A stretch of DNA of 64,000 bases from assembly GCA_020636105.1 (NCBI GenBank), contig JACJYL010000002.1, positions 310,001 through 374,000 on the forward strand, given 5' to 3'. Positions 36,401 through 45,100 of the stretch are shown one piece after another. The translations under genes and the position numbers were made by a program. The notes under the pieces were generated by a model. It was given only the letters and a program-made list of their open reading frames with translations, was not told the DNA's origin and searched no databases. Numbering within the stretch: position 1 is the stretch's first letter; the number at the start of each line of letters is the position of its first letter. The DNA comes from Lewinellaceae bacterium. GTDB taxonomy: Bacteria > Bacteroidota > Bacteroidia > Chitinophagales > Saprospiraceae.

Positions 36401-39400
36401 CAAAGTGCCGTTGCCTCCAGCATCAAGCGCTGGTTGTTCTGTAACTACTACTTCTGCACTGACCGCCGGGCATTCTCCAACGGCAGTATGTGTATAAGTA
36501 TACGTATCGGCTCCGCCAAGTGCCGGACTCCAGGTTCCGCCTGCATCTGGTGTGCCCGTTAACGAAGCAAAAAGTTCTGCTTCTGTTACAGTCTCTCCTT
36601 CGCAGATCGTCAAAGTGCCGTTACCCCCAGCATCAAGCCCTGGTTGTTCCGTTACGACCACTTCTGCACTGACTTCTAAACAGTTCCCTGCTGCAGGATG
36701 AGTATAAGTATACGTGCCGGCCCCACCAAGCGCAGGACTCCAGGTTCCACCTGCATCGGGTGTACCTGTTAAAGAAGCAAAAAGTTCTGCAGTGGTGACT
36801 GTCTCCCCTTCACAAATCGTCAAGGTACCGTTTCCGCCGGCATCAAGGGCTGGCTGTTCTGTAACCACCACTTCTGCGCTGACCGCAGGGCATTCTCCAA
36901 CGGCGGCATGCGTATAGGTATATGTTCCCGCACCAGCTAAGGCCGGACTCCAGGTTCCACCTGCATCCGGTGTTCCCGTTAAAGCTAAGAATAAGGCGGT
37001 TTCTGTTACAATCTCGCCATCGCAGATCGTCAGCATACCATTTCCACCTGCATTAAGCGCAGGCTGTTCTGTGACCACTACATCGGCACTAACGGCGGGG
37101 CATACTCCTGTGGAAGCGTGAGTATAAGTATATGTTCCCGCACCAGCTAAGGCCGGGCTCCAGGTTCCGCCTGCATCGGGTGTTCCCGTTAAAGAAGCAA
37201 AAAGTTCTGCTTCTGTTACGGTCTCTCCTTCGCAGATCGTTAAAGTACCGTTTCCTCCTGCATCAAGCGCTGATTGTTCCGTTACAACCACATCGGCACT
37301 GACCGCCGGGCATTCTCCAACGGCGGCATGTGTATAGGTATAAGTCCCAGCGCCGCCAAGCGCAGGGCTCCAGGTTCCACCTGCATCGGGTGTACCTGTT
37401 AAGGAAGCAAAAAGTTCTGCTTCGGTAACCGTCTCTCCTTCGCAGATGGTTAAAGTACCGTTGCCGCCGGCATCAAGCGCTGGTTGTTCCGATACGACCA
37501 CTTCTGCACTGACTTCTAAACAGTTCCCTGCTGCAGGATGAGTATAAGTATACGTGCCGGCCCCACCAAGCGCAGGGCTCCAGGTTCCACCTGCATCGGG
37601 TGTACCCGTTAAGGAAGCAAAAAGTTCTGCAGTGGTGACTATTTCCCCCTCGCAAATCGTTAAGGTACCATTTCCTCCGGCATCAAGGGCTGGCTGTTCT
37701 GTAACCACCACTTCTGCGCTGACCGCAGGGCATTCTCCAACGGCAGCATGCGTATAGGTATAGGTTCCCGCACCAGCTAATGCGGGACTCCAGGTTCCGC
37801 CTGCATCAGGTGTACCCGTTAAAGCTAAGAATAAGGCAGCTTCTGTTACAGTCTCTCCTTCGCAAATCGTCAGTGTGCCATTACCTCCTGCATCAAGTGC
37901 AGGCTGGGCTGTGACCACCACATCGGCACTGACTGCCGGGCATTCTCCAACGGCGGCATGCGTATAGGTATAAGTCCCAGCTCCGCCAAGCGCAGGGCTC
38001 CAGGTTCCGCCTGCATCCGGTGTGCCCGTTAAGGAAGCAAAAAGTTCTGCTTCTGTTACAGTCTCTCCTTCGCAGATGGTTAAAGTGCCGTTGCCGCCTG
38101 CATCAAGCGCTGGTTGTTCCGATACGACCACTTCTGCACTGACTTCTAAACAGTTCCCTGCTGCAGGATGAGTATAAGTATACGTGCCGGCCCCAACAAG
38201 CGCAGGGCTCCAGGTTCCACCTGCATCGGGTGTACCCGTTAAAGCTAAGAATAAGGCAGCTTCTGTTACAGTCTCTCCTTCGCAAATCGTCAGTGTGCCA
38301 TTACCTCCTGCATCAAGTGCAGGCTGGGCTGTGACCACCACATCGGCACTGACTGCCGGGCATTCTCCAACGGCGGCATGCGTATAGGTATAAGTCCCAG
38401 CTCCGCCAAGCGCAGGGCTCCAGGTTCCGCCTGCATCCGGTGTGCCCGTTAAGGAAGCAAAAAGTTCTGCTTCTGTTACAGTCTCTCCTTCGCAGATGGT
38501 TAAAGTGCCGTTGCCGCCTGCATCAAGCGCTGGTTGTTCCGATACGACCACTTCTGCACTGACTTCTAAACAGTTCCCTGCTGCAGGATGAGTATAAGTA
38601 TACGTGCCGGCCCCAACAAGCGCAGGGCTCCAGGTTCCACCTGCATCGGGTGTACCCGTTAAAGCTAAGAATAAGGCAGCTTCTGTTACAGTCTCTCCTT
38701 CGCAAATCGTCAGTGTGCCATTACCTCCTGCATCAAGGGCAGGCTGGGCTGTGACCACCACATCGGCACTGACTGCCGGGCATTCTCCAACAGCGGCATG
38801 CGTATAGGTATATGTATCAGCTCCGCCAAGTGCAGGGCTCCACGTTCCGCCTGCATCTGGTGTGCCCGTTAAGGAAGCAAAAAGTTCTGCAGTGGTGACT
38901 ATTTCTCCTTCGCAGATGGTTAAAGTGCCGTTACCCCCTGCATCAAGCGCTGGTTGTTCCGTTACGACCACTTCTGCACTGACCGCAGGGCATTCTCCAA
39001 CGGCAGCATGTGTATAAGTATAAGTCCCGGCCCCACCAAGCGCAGGGCTCCAGGTTCCACCTGCATCTGGTGTGCCCGTTAAGGAAGCAAAAAGTTCTGC
39101 AGTGGTGACTATTTCTCCTTCGCAGATGGTTAAAGTGCCGTTACCCCCTGCATCAAGCGCTGGTTGTTCCGTTACGACCACTTCTGCACTGACCGCAGGG
39201 CATTCTCCAACGGCAGCATGTGTATAAGTATAAGTCCCAGGGCCGCCAAGCGCAGGGCTCCAGGTTCCGCCTGCATCTGGTGTGCCCGTTAAAGAAGCAA
39301 AAAGTTCTGCTTCTGTTACAGTCTCTCCTTCGCAGATGGTTAAGGTGCCGTTGCCTCCGGCATCAAGCGCTGGTTGGACTGTAATCGTTACCTGATCCAT

Positions 39401-41902
39401 TGCTTCACAACCATTAATATCCATACCTGTTACAGTATAGGTCGTTGTGCCGAGAGGTACAAAAGCAACTCCGTCCGTCACCCCATTATCCCAGGTATAA
39501 CTTAATGCACCAGAACCTGACAGAGTAACACTCGAACCTTCACATACCGTTTGGGGCACACCCGCATCAACGGTCAAATTACAAATATTAACTATGGCTC
39601 CATCCCCGTCATCTTCATCGTCAAGGTCATCTTCAACATTCATATCCCCATCTGTATCCACACCATTATTGACAAAGGAATCTCCATCCTGGCCATTAGC
39701 GGCGATAACTTCTGCAAGGTTGGTGTAAATACCCGAACCATTAACAGTCGCCGAAATGGTTAAGGTAACCGTTTCATTTACACCAATGGTTCCAATAGTC
39801 CATTCTCCAGTTCCGGAAACATAAGACCCACTAGCAGTAAAATCTCCGGTATAGGCAAAACCAGAGGGCAGAAGATCAGATACCACCACGCCTGTGGCAG
39901 GATCCGGTCCTATGTTCTCAACTTGAATGGTAAAGGTAACTGGATCACCAGGGTCTGCCCAGGAAGGTGATACTGATTTATCCAAAGCTAAGTCATAACA
40001 CCTTGTGGAGATACAGGAAGTTTCAACTGGAGCACCAAAAGGTGCCATCGTTGCACCAAAATCATAAGCCCAATTAAACTGAATTACATTTTCAATAGAA
40101 GGAATTGCATTATTTGAATCATTTGGATCCACAAGATTGACAATAAGACCATCATCAACATAACCTAAATCTGCTGGATCCGCCTCCAAATCCAATACTA
40201 TGCTTGGACAAAAATTATCATCTGGAGTTGGTGCTACCACGTCAAAACAAACTTCGACTAATTTAGCCCAACCACTTGTCGGAAGATCAATGGCGTTAAT
40301 AGTATTATTTACTTGAATTATACCATGCAACCAGGTTGTGGATCCTGCAAAATTAAAGGCATTAATCATAATTGGAGACTCCACTGGAGGGCTCGGAATA
40401 ATTGGCCCATATCCAGTAGCATAATTTTGAAAACCAGTGAAATCCAACAGGCTTTCATCGTAATAAAAACTTACGTTTATGTCGAATAATTTCTGGCCAA
40501 TCGTATTTGATTGCAACTCAATATCAACACAATACTGATTATTATCACAATCATATTTTGGATTTGAAAGTTGGGTTGTAATAACTGGATTTGAGCAAAG
40601 GGTAGAGATACAATTGGTTTCTACAGGATTACCGTAGGGAGGACTTCCTAAACCGCTATCATAAGCCCAGTTATACTGATTCACATTTTCGATTGAAGGA
40701 ATCGCGTTATTAGAATTATTGGGATCTACAAGATTGACAATAAGCCCATCATCAATATATCCAAGATCCGCAGGATCCTCCTCTAAATCCCAAACTACAC
40801 TTGGACAAAAATTGGAACTATTAGGAGCAATTACATCAAAACATACTTCCACAAATTTCGCAAAACCATTTGTTGGCAAAGCCAAAGCCATATTTGGATC
40901 ATTCACTTGAATAATACCATGCAACCAGGTTGTGGCCCCACCAAAATTAAAGGCATTAATCATAATTGGGGACTCCACTGGAGGGCTTGGAATAATTGGC
41001 CCATATCCAGCTGCATAATTTTGAAAACCAGTAAAATCTAACTGACTTTCATCATAATAAAAACTTACGTTCATATCGAATAATTCCTGCCCAGCTGTGT
41101 TTGATTGTAATTCAATATCCAAACAATATTGATCGGTATCACAATCATATTGAGGGTTGGCAAATTGAACAGTAACAACAGGGTCTCCTGGAGGCATTCC
41201 ACAAACAGTAGAAATACAGGAAGTCTCAATGGGATTTCCATAAGGGGTGCCAGTAATTCCATCATAATCCCAATTTAGATGTTCCACACTCTCTACTGCT
41301 TCCGATCCAACTAAATTATAATACAAAACACCTCCACCCAGAAATCCTCCATCCATCGGATCTTCCTGTAGATCCCAAATTACACTAGGGCAAAAATTAG
41401 GATCCTCTAAGGGGGCTTCAACATCAAAACAAACTTCAAAAAGCATGGTCCAATCAGTAGTTGAAATTTGAATTGCAGGTGCTCCAAAATCTACAAGATC
41501 TACTGCAGCCACAACTCTTTCCGCAGGGCCTGGCACATTAAAGAAAAGAGAACCAGCCCCGGGATAAGTATCAATTATTGGAGGTATGGGTGCTATTTGC
41601 TGATATCCGCCCTGAAAATTCCCCAGATGAGAATATTCCAAAACATCATCGTCATACCAAAAGCGAACGTTCATCCCTGACAATTGCTGGCCAGCCGTAT
41701 TTGAATGAAACTCAACATCCAAGCAATATTTAGCTGTATTGCAATCATAATTAGGATTAGCAAATCGAACTGTGACAATGGGTTGCGCAAGCCCTTGAAT
41801 TGAAAGGAACAAAAGCAACAACAAAAACAAGAAAGGCCGGGCTAAAAAGCTTTTACTTTCAAGCCAATTACTTTTCAATTTAGTAGGTAGAGAATTTTTC
41901 AT
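27416..41902 (-). CDS. Giant multidomain surface protein: cohesin-like modules, 70-aa repeats, dockerin-like segment, T9SS type A sorting domain
   Basis: 4828 aa. Order: signal peptide (1-40); three cohesin-like modules (about 41-635), each with VRFANPxYDC, MNVRFWYDD-type and EVCFDV/FCPSxVWDL segments; a DUF11-type domain (about 637-770); a PKD-like domain (776-841); 19 tandem 70-aa repeats (842-2171); two copies of a LTGNEAYYDDSQANGGQPI domain; three cadherin-like/Big_9 domains (GTYTYTPDPGFTGEDIFEY and similar); a fibronectin III-like domain; many HYR/PKD-like domains with cysteine pairs; a dockerin-like segment (about 4450-4525, DANSSGLITTADMIQIRKLI); a further cohesin-like domain (about 4590-4735); and a T9SS type A sorting domain (about 4738-4828). 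Start ATG at 41902 precedes the signal peptide. It should be exported by the T9SS as an adhesin or surface scaffold. No catalytic domain was recognised. It has the same N-terminal module as the next two genes upstream in transcription. Confidence 0.9.
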   Translation of the reverse strand: MKNSLPTKLKSNWLESKSFLARPFLFLLLLLFLSIQGLAQPIVTVRFANPNYDCNTAKYCLDVEFHSNTAGQQLSGMNVRFWYDDDVLEYSHLGNFQGGYQQIAPIPPIIDTYPGAGSLFFNVPGPAERVVAAVDLVDFGAPAIQISTTDWTMLFEVCFDVEAPLEDPNFCPSVIWDLQEDPMDGGFLGGGVLYYNLVGSEAVESVEHLNWDYDGITGTPYGNPIETSCISTVCGMPPGDPVVTVQFANPQYDCDTDQYCLDIELQSNTAGQELFDMNVSFYYDESQLDFTGFQNYAAGYGPIIPSPPVESPIMINAFNFGGATTWLHGIIQVNDPNMALALPTNGFAKFVEVCFDVIAPNSSNFCPSVVWDLEEDPADLGYIDDGLIVNLVDPNNSNNAIPSIENVNQYNWAYDSGLGSPPYGNPVETNCISTLCSNPVITTQLSNPKYDCDNNQYCVDIELQSNTIGQKLFDINVSFYYDESLLDFTGFQNYATGYGPIIPSPPVESPIMINAFNFAGSTTWLHGIIQVNNTINAIDLPTSGWAKLVEVCFDVVAPTPDDNFCPSIVLDLEADPADLGYVDDGLIVNLVDPNDSNNAIPSIENVIQFNWAYDFGATMAPFGAPVETSCISTRCYDLALDKSVSPSWADPGDPVTFTIQVENIGPDPATGVVVSDLLPSGFAYTGDFTASGSYVSGTGEWTIGTIGVNETVTLTISATVNGSGIYTNLAEVIAANGQDGDSFVNNGVDTDGDMNVEDDLDDEDDGDGAIVNICNLTVDAGVPQTVCEGSSVTLSGSGALSYTWDNGVTDGVAFVPLGTTTYTVTGMDINGCEAMDQVTITVQPALDAGGNGTLTICEGETVTEAELFASLTGTPDAGGTWSPALGGPGTYTYTHAAVGECPAVSAEVVVTEQPALDAGGNGTLTICEGEIVTTAELFASLTGTPDAGGTWSPALGGAGTYTYTHAAVGECPAVSAEVVVTEQPALDAGGNGTLTICEGEIVTTAELFASLTGTPDAGGTWSPALGGADTYTYTHAAVGECPAVSADVVVTAQPALDAGGNGTLTICEGETVTEAALFLALTGTPDAGGTWSPALVGAGTYTYTHPAAGNCLEVSAEVVVSEQPALDAGGNGTLTICEGETVTEAELFASLTGTPDAGGTWSPALGGAGTYTYTHAAVGECPAVSADVVVTAQPALDAGGNGTLTICEGETVTEAALFLALTGTPDAGGTWSPALVGAGTYTYTHPAAGNCLEVSAEVVVSEQPALDAGGNGTLTICEGETVTEAELFASLTGTPDAGGTWSPALGGAGTYTYTHAAVGECPAVSADVVVTAQPALDAGGNGTLTICEGETVTEAALFLALTGTPDAGGTWSPALAGAGTYTYTHAAVGECPAVSAEVVVTEQPALDAGGNGTLTICEGEIVTTAELFASLTGTPDAGGTWSPALGGAGTYTYTHPAAGNCLEVSAEVVVSEQPALDAGGNGTLTICEGETVTEAELFASLTGTPDAGGTWSPALGGAGTYTYTHAAVGECPAVSADVVVTEQSALDAGGNGTLTICEGETVTEAELFASLTGTPDAGGTWSPALAGAGTYTYTHASTGVCPAVSADVVVTEQPALNAGGNGMLTICDGEIVTETALFLALTGTPDAGGTWSPALAGAGTYTYTHAAVGECPAVSAEVVVTEQPALDAGGNGTLTICEGETVTTAELFASLTGTPDAGGTWSPALGGAGTYTYTHPAAGNCLEVSAEVVVTEQPGLDAGGNGTLTICEGETVTEAELFASLTGTPDAGGTWSPALGGADTYTYTHTAVGECPAVSAEVVVTEQPALDAGGNGTLAICEGETVTEAALFLALTGTPDAGGTWSPALAGAGTYTYTHAAVGECPAVSAEVVVTEQPALDAGGNGTLTICEGEIVTTAELFASLTGTPDAGGTWSPALGGAGTYTYTHPAAGNCLEVSAEVVVSEQPALDAGGNGTLTICEGETVTEAELFASLTGTPDAGGTWSPALGGAGTYTYTHAAVGECPAVSAEVVVTEQPALDAGGNGTLTICEGETVTEAELFASLTGTPDAGGTWSPALGGADTYTYTHAAVGECPAVSAEVVVTEQPTLDAGGNGTLTICEGATFTEAELVASLTGMPDAGGTWSPALAGAGTYTYTHAATGECPAVSADVVVIGIPNPQLDAVQNVVACESYALPTITGTNLTGNEAYYDDSQANGGQPIAGPITNTMTVWIYDETGTMPNCSDETSFAVTINTSPNITNPGTQNVSGSYVLPVIAGSNLTGNEAYYDDSQANGGQPIAGPITSTMTVWIYDETGSVPNCSDEESFLVVILNNPIAKNDVNQTAEGTSVMGNVLTNDEDPDGYDLTVNTMALFGPTNGVLTLNSNGTYTYTPDPGFTGEDIFEYQICNNAPIPMCDQAIVVISVFGTNDPNNNPPVGISDHIQTGLNTPVMGNLLINDSDPEGGVLTIATSLVINPVNGMVIFNPDGTFTYTPNPGFVGTDNFKYKVCDDGTPQMCHDVLVTIDVLSETSPNNTIANDDAWITEQNQQISGDVTENDYDFGGNGQQVTLVSGVTNGMLSLNPDGTFVYTPGPDFIGNDQFVYEICNDAMPQACDLATVYISIIFAIPEACDPPVNGLVSNIMGTSATFTWTSVNTPVNDHCWNFYIGNEGFDCDENEEFIAATICFINDIPTSNNPLVPAGQINVNAATGVVSIHVDGLQPGTVYEWAIFETCDGFLTPNPWDCSDALFGPFQTFDDPYTVNWADVPASCPSTSPGFVPDGSFSVTIGDSPTCTGTYDVIVIAGPFATNPAGYAGVGAGTYVFNEAGPGVYTVQITETSICLPVNDPVTINVTVEEGVDVEDPVFYVTDILGNIIADNDPSTPESDDVDLADYNLPEGSCNYQEQWFVYGVDNCDGNITNVNAVSASAASLFLEDSNPGTQIIVTEDGFGFYRIDVNWDADQTEVTVCLSDNAGNAPCVRIRRFVREFNDPEVVIVGANNITIPQCADSRDVIVTVYVSDLCEAAGNIFSSGNFVANGTEVLNYQNFDDDEAGYAEFIVTVTLADDGTIWSAQFTDAFGNTGYADIQINVVQAVEDEPAVILAANENLTIPYCEAETQLCYAFQVYDDCAPVNPALLTFGSGGSGLSEDILNDFYIDINSQTQTGFFEICGVVAAGSYILDIEYDGQLVQPQLVVNQQQNQAPVVTLPGNLNFIIPVCEQSIEATIAVQFSDDCDDAINPDNVEVIFDGAILEVADATISGGLFAWTVTLTAESDGAYLGASYTDADGQTTVIDPLITVTQQPDNWAPIIVYPSQDINIELGACDEPLTQICFPATATDNCSGVVDCHVSIGGVDIPTLPDEFGNLYCVDLAAGDYEVVLEATDDAGNTRTEAFHIVITQEEVPEDNLACTAFVNVTLGTDCSAELLASTVLNGTWGCLTEDDFVVTVIDGNPDNGPIIDGCGIFSYTIALAEGVTGNFTVCWGEVTAEDKTAPTIECPAPTDVSLTSGEEFICTDIESILINGTQYYTAYADGTTVEGSMSSTLSWILSQTGVPQVGDNCGQIRVSVWDQVTESDCGYDVITRHFQVADRYNSDCTGAPMTASCTQQIRVRKPNMGDVAMPLAVVELECSDEVALTADGYPHPSETGFPAVTTAYGTYDLDDTYCNIGAAFEDSPPIGLCANSYKIIRVWTIVDWCNPVPVTNFTQVIKVGDTQPPVITCNLQDTNWDGELDMPVYSTGPFDCNAVFPIPAPIVTDNCNDYVWTVDVVIHEEQDVLDQWGQVIGTEIVEQTLSTYGPFASSQSGPYATGVPMSTFGNHFFLYTATDACGNTSTYQCEFAVVDNIAPVAICDDQLNISIGGEGFARVYAEDVDEGSHDNCSAVTIEVRRNGGVWGPYVDFDCDDVNNYVTIELQVWDASGNSNICWLEVLIEDKIIPYCHAPHDESRHCDDEELLHIDWTDVDQLNEVFGEAWAEDNCNATAVQTSINNNLNDCGWGTVVRTFRATDDWGNISNNVCQQVITVYEVHNYAIKFPKDASEECGVPNPDSIAYNTIGCDLITVNVTDVTYEATSDECYKILRTYKVINWCEWDGESDPIVIGRDEDCDNNPGDEDVWVLVRTEWNGDNPVFTSYVDRDYVETNTNPFIGTSRCTNLPKPNGHWANSTINEELTSVGHWQYTQVIKVYDFVAPTAEVSDYDVFCSETADCNGDVVISFTVEELCDLDVVTVEGFIDAYSDGVQDGSAAITEISRDEVAHTITYEIGGNYPLGAHTFGVHIEDGCHNITWLEIPFEVVDCKAPTPVCINGLTVTLMPQPDGCCAMAIWASDFIASDVVDCSEPVQYSIHKAENVADGSDIPAPGSTGLVLDCNDDSEVVILIYAWDSAYNPYALQPDGTLGGPNYDYCETYVLVQAHEDCVPPGLSMISGVIQTEESEGIEDVEVMLSGNASQQEYTISNGSYIFDVLETGFNYTVTPHLNTNPLNGVTTYDLVLITRHILGTELLDSPYKMIAADANSSGLITTADMIQIRKLILGINTEYPNNTSWRFVDADYVFPDPANPWVEEFPEFRNISILLVDMLAENFIGAKIGDVNSSAIPNVTSVEERNVRGVFALHAEDVTVTPGNQYSVTFTAEDLARMQGYQFTLNFDRMALDFEGIEYGVAAQENFGLTYVGEGMITTSWNLPGNQAVTKDTPLFTVNFTAKTEADLSDLVSIGSRITRAEAYNSENDLLDVSLDFNKSEQNASFQVYQNTPNPFDTETRIGFNLPEDELVTITVQDVTGKVLKVIHSNGQKGYNAVMLQSASLGATGILYYTVGTEHFSDTKKMILVEF
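35391..39380 (-). repeat. 19 tandem copies of a 210-bp unit (70 aa)
   Basis: Each unit encodes LDAGGNGTLTICEGE, then ELFASLTGTPDAGGTWSPAL, GTYTYTH and CPAVSAEVVVTEQPA, with two cysteines. 19 units of 210 bp fill 3990 bp in frame. Higher-order copies are visible: 38331-38750 and 37911-38330 are nearly identical 420-bp pairs, and 37281-37910 repeats at 35811-36440 (630 bp, 1470 bp apart). The last unit (nearest 35391) and unit 12 are the most diverged. Confidence 0.95.
40005..41790 (-). repeat. Three tandem cohesin-like modules (about 594 bp each) in the 4828-aa gene
   Basis: Direct repeats with period about 594 bp; for example the CCATGCAACCAGGTTGTGG block occurs at 40322 and 40917. Modules 2 and 3 are much closer to each other than to module 1, which points to a recent duplication. 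The same module occurs four times in the 4581-aa gene and once in the 331-aa gene. Confidence 0.8.
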
Positions 41903-42099
41903 ATGGATTACAATCTGTTATTACATTGATAAAACCAGAAACTTCTAAAACGAAGCCTGGCCATTTTTTTCGGTTAAATAAATATTATTTCAAAGGCATA
42001 TCTTTGAGGCTTTTCATAGGTCAATTTATTACCTCAATGCCAATTATCTATAACAAAATTTTCAAATACTTAAAGTTCCTCAATTTTATTCTGTGAATA

Positions 42100-42140
42100 C
42101 AACCGGACAGTTTTTTTATAAAAGAAGAACCATCCGGTTG
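42100..42140 (-). terminator. Hairpin downstream of the 4581-aa protein gene
   Basis: CAACCGGA (42100-42107) and TCCGGTTG (42133-42140) pair around an A/T-rich loop of 25 nt. It lies just after the stop codon of the minus-strand gene. A related CAACCG/CGGTTG hairpin follows the gene at 57096. The rest of 41903-42149 shows no gene. Confidence 0.55.
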
Positions 42141-42149
42141 TAACATTAT

Positions 42150-45100
42150 TTAATTCCTAGGTACCGCCGATGACTTTCCGTTATTGAATCCCCATAAAAT
42201 CCGATCCAGGTTATTGGGAGATCCGTTCATATTATAATCACCATTACGATATCGTAAAACTTGTCCGTATTGAGACTTCAAATAAAATTCATCTCCCAGA
42301 TTAATATCAGTATCCGCCTGAGGATCAGGTGCCTGGCCTCCATTTCCGGCATGCATAGCAAATACTCCTGGCAGAATTTCCTTTTGGCCAAAGCCGTTGG
42401 GGCTGCCAAAGGCAATCTGAATGTAACTTTGCTGAGATCTGAAGTCATAAGAAATCTTTCCGTTAACAATAGAAACTGGTTCATGCGAAGCCACCAAAAG
42501 GTGATTACGATGCTCGATAACTATGTAATACGATTCTGAAACGTTTAATTCGCAACATTCAAAGCCATCAATAAATTCAATAGAACCATCCATGTGCAAT
42601 AATGCGGCGGCAGTGCATATTGGTGTTTCAGTAGGTTTATAACCTCCATTGAGATTAAAAATATCTACTTCCTTATCACGTAGAGAAACCAAAACCCAAT
42701 CTACCACCGTCGAAGGATATCCGGCATCCGCCATAGAAATCATTTCTTCAGAATCATACCCGAGTCCTTCATTCCCTGAATAATTCCATGGGGCAACATC
42801 ATAAGGCTGGTCAGAGGGTGTATAAAAATTACCAAGTAGTCCATTTTGAAGATACTGCCCTGGTAAAATCCGCAGATCATTCAAAGTTGTTCTCATTGGA
42901 ATTGAATAATTTGAAGACCCGTCAGGTGCGACTGCAGCCCCTTCCAGATAAACCCAAGCCTCAATCGGAACACATGAGGTGTATTCAACAGTCACAAGGG
43001 CCTGGTTGGACTCATTCATTTCATCATCTAAAACGGTGTAATATATAGGTGTTGGATTTCCAGTGAACCCAACCTCAGGATCAAATGTAATAGCTCCAGT
43101 TATTCCATTTACACTCCATGTACCTTCTCCCAACACCATTAATGACATCCCCGGGCTGGCTGTCCCCACGATTTGAACCGTCATAGGATCAACCAAATCA
43201 CCAGCCGTATCATTGCTCAATACATCCACCTCTACCGGACCGGCATTATTGTTATTGCTGAGGTCATCCATGGCTACAGGAACATAATCGATCGCAATGG
43301 TTGCGGTATTCGATGTAAAGGAAGAACCATCGCCAACCGTATAGGTAATTGGAGTAGGATCAAGTGTAAAGCCTACTTCAGGGGTAAAAGTTACTTCTCC
43401 TATTGCATTTACATCCCATACTCCTTCTCCAGGTACGGTAAGCATTATTTGCTGTCCCATCATTGATGGGTTCAGATCGACTGTTGAAACATCGATATTA
43501 TTATCACAGTCGGTATCGTTGTTTACTACGTTTAGCGTAACAGATCCTGGCAAACTTGGAAGACTTACATCATCCACTGCAACAGGTACACTGGTTACCG
43601 TCACCATAATGGTGCAGGTCGAACTATTGGTCGCGCCATCAGTAGCTGTAAACTCCAGGGTAGTTGTACCTAAAGGAAAAACAGAACCACTTGACAATCC
43701 AGTGGCATCCGTTTGAGTAGTAGTTACCGAGGAACAGTTATCTGTTCCTACAGGAGCCACAAAGGTTACGGTAGCTTCACATAACCCGGGATCTGCCGGC
43801 ATTGAAATATTTGCAGGGCAGGTAATGGAAGGGTCGTGATCATCCAAAACAATTACATCAAAAATACAGGTTGCATCACTTGAATATGGAGAACCATCCG
43901 TGGCGGTGTAGGTTACTGTAGTTGTTCCAACCGGGAAGGCTGCACCCGGAGTGTAATCACCTGAAACCGTAAACCCACCACCTAAACCACAATTATCCGA
44001 AAAAATAGGCGCTAACCAGGTCGCATTCGCCATACAATCCCCATCCGTATCACTTACTGTAATATTACCCGGACAAGTACCATTTTGTAAAGCAGGAGCC
44101 TGTGTATCCTGAACCACTACATTGAAAACACAGGTCGATGGATTTCCACCGGCATCTGTTGCCGTAACCGTAACTTCAGTCGTTCCTACGGAAAAATTAC
44201 CCGCAACCGTATATAAAGAACTAAGAGGATTCACTATTGGAGGAATAATAGAAGCCGGTGCGGTAGCCACAACAGATGTCAAATCGCAATTGTCTGTTAT
44301 ATTTACGGATTGTGTAATAAATTTACCACAGAAATTTGGATCGGCAACCACTACCACATCGCTTGCAGGGCAATTTGTAATGATCGGTGCTTCATCATCA
44401 TTCAATTCAATGGTCACCTGACAATCTGTTGAATTGCCATGAGCATCTTCCACAGAAACAGTTACTGTCAATGTAGTTCCATCTGCGCCCGAAACTGGAT
44501 CTCCTATAGCAGGTAACTGGGTAATGATCAAATCCATTGGATCTGTACAGTTATCCATTGAAGCAGATCTAACCAATTGTGTCACATCCGGAATCAATCC
44601 TGTACAATCCCCTGAACCCCCTACGGAAGTATTTACTATTTGCATAGGAATGCTCATACAGTCGATTACCGGTCCTACCCCATCATTATCAATATTTATA
44701 GTGGCAGAATTGTATATATAATCATTCCCCCCTAGCTGTGCCAGGTTCTCTATGGTAAATACATAATCATTATTCCCTAATCCTACCCCGGACAAAGTGA
44801 ATACCCAGGTTGCGGAAAGGCCATTATCCGTAACAATAGGATAAGGTGTATTCTGAACAATGTCACTCAGGTATAAGGTGGTTGTACCTGCAACAACAGT
44901 AAAAGGCACTCCCGGAATTCCATTATAACTCCACGCTATCGTTCCTGCCGGCAAAGCAACATCGGAGGTAATCTTCGCATTATTAACCACCACTCCTGTG
45001 CCATTATCCACATTGACAATGGCTGGATAAGTGATATCAGCCGTAAACGTGACTTCATCATCGCATATCAATGCCGGATCAGGAGCCAGACTATAGGCCA

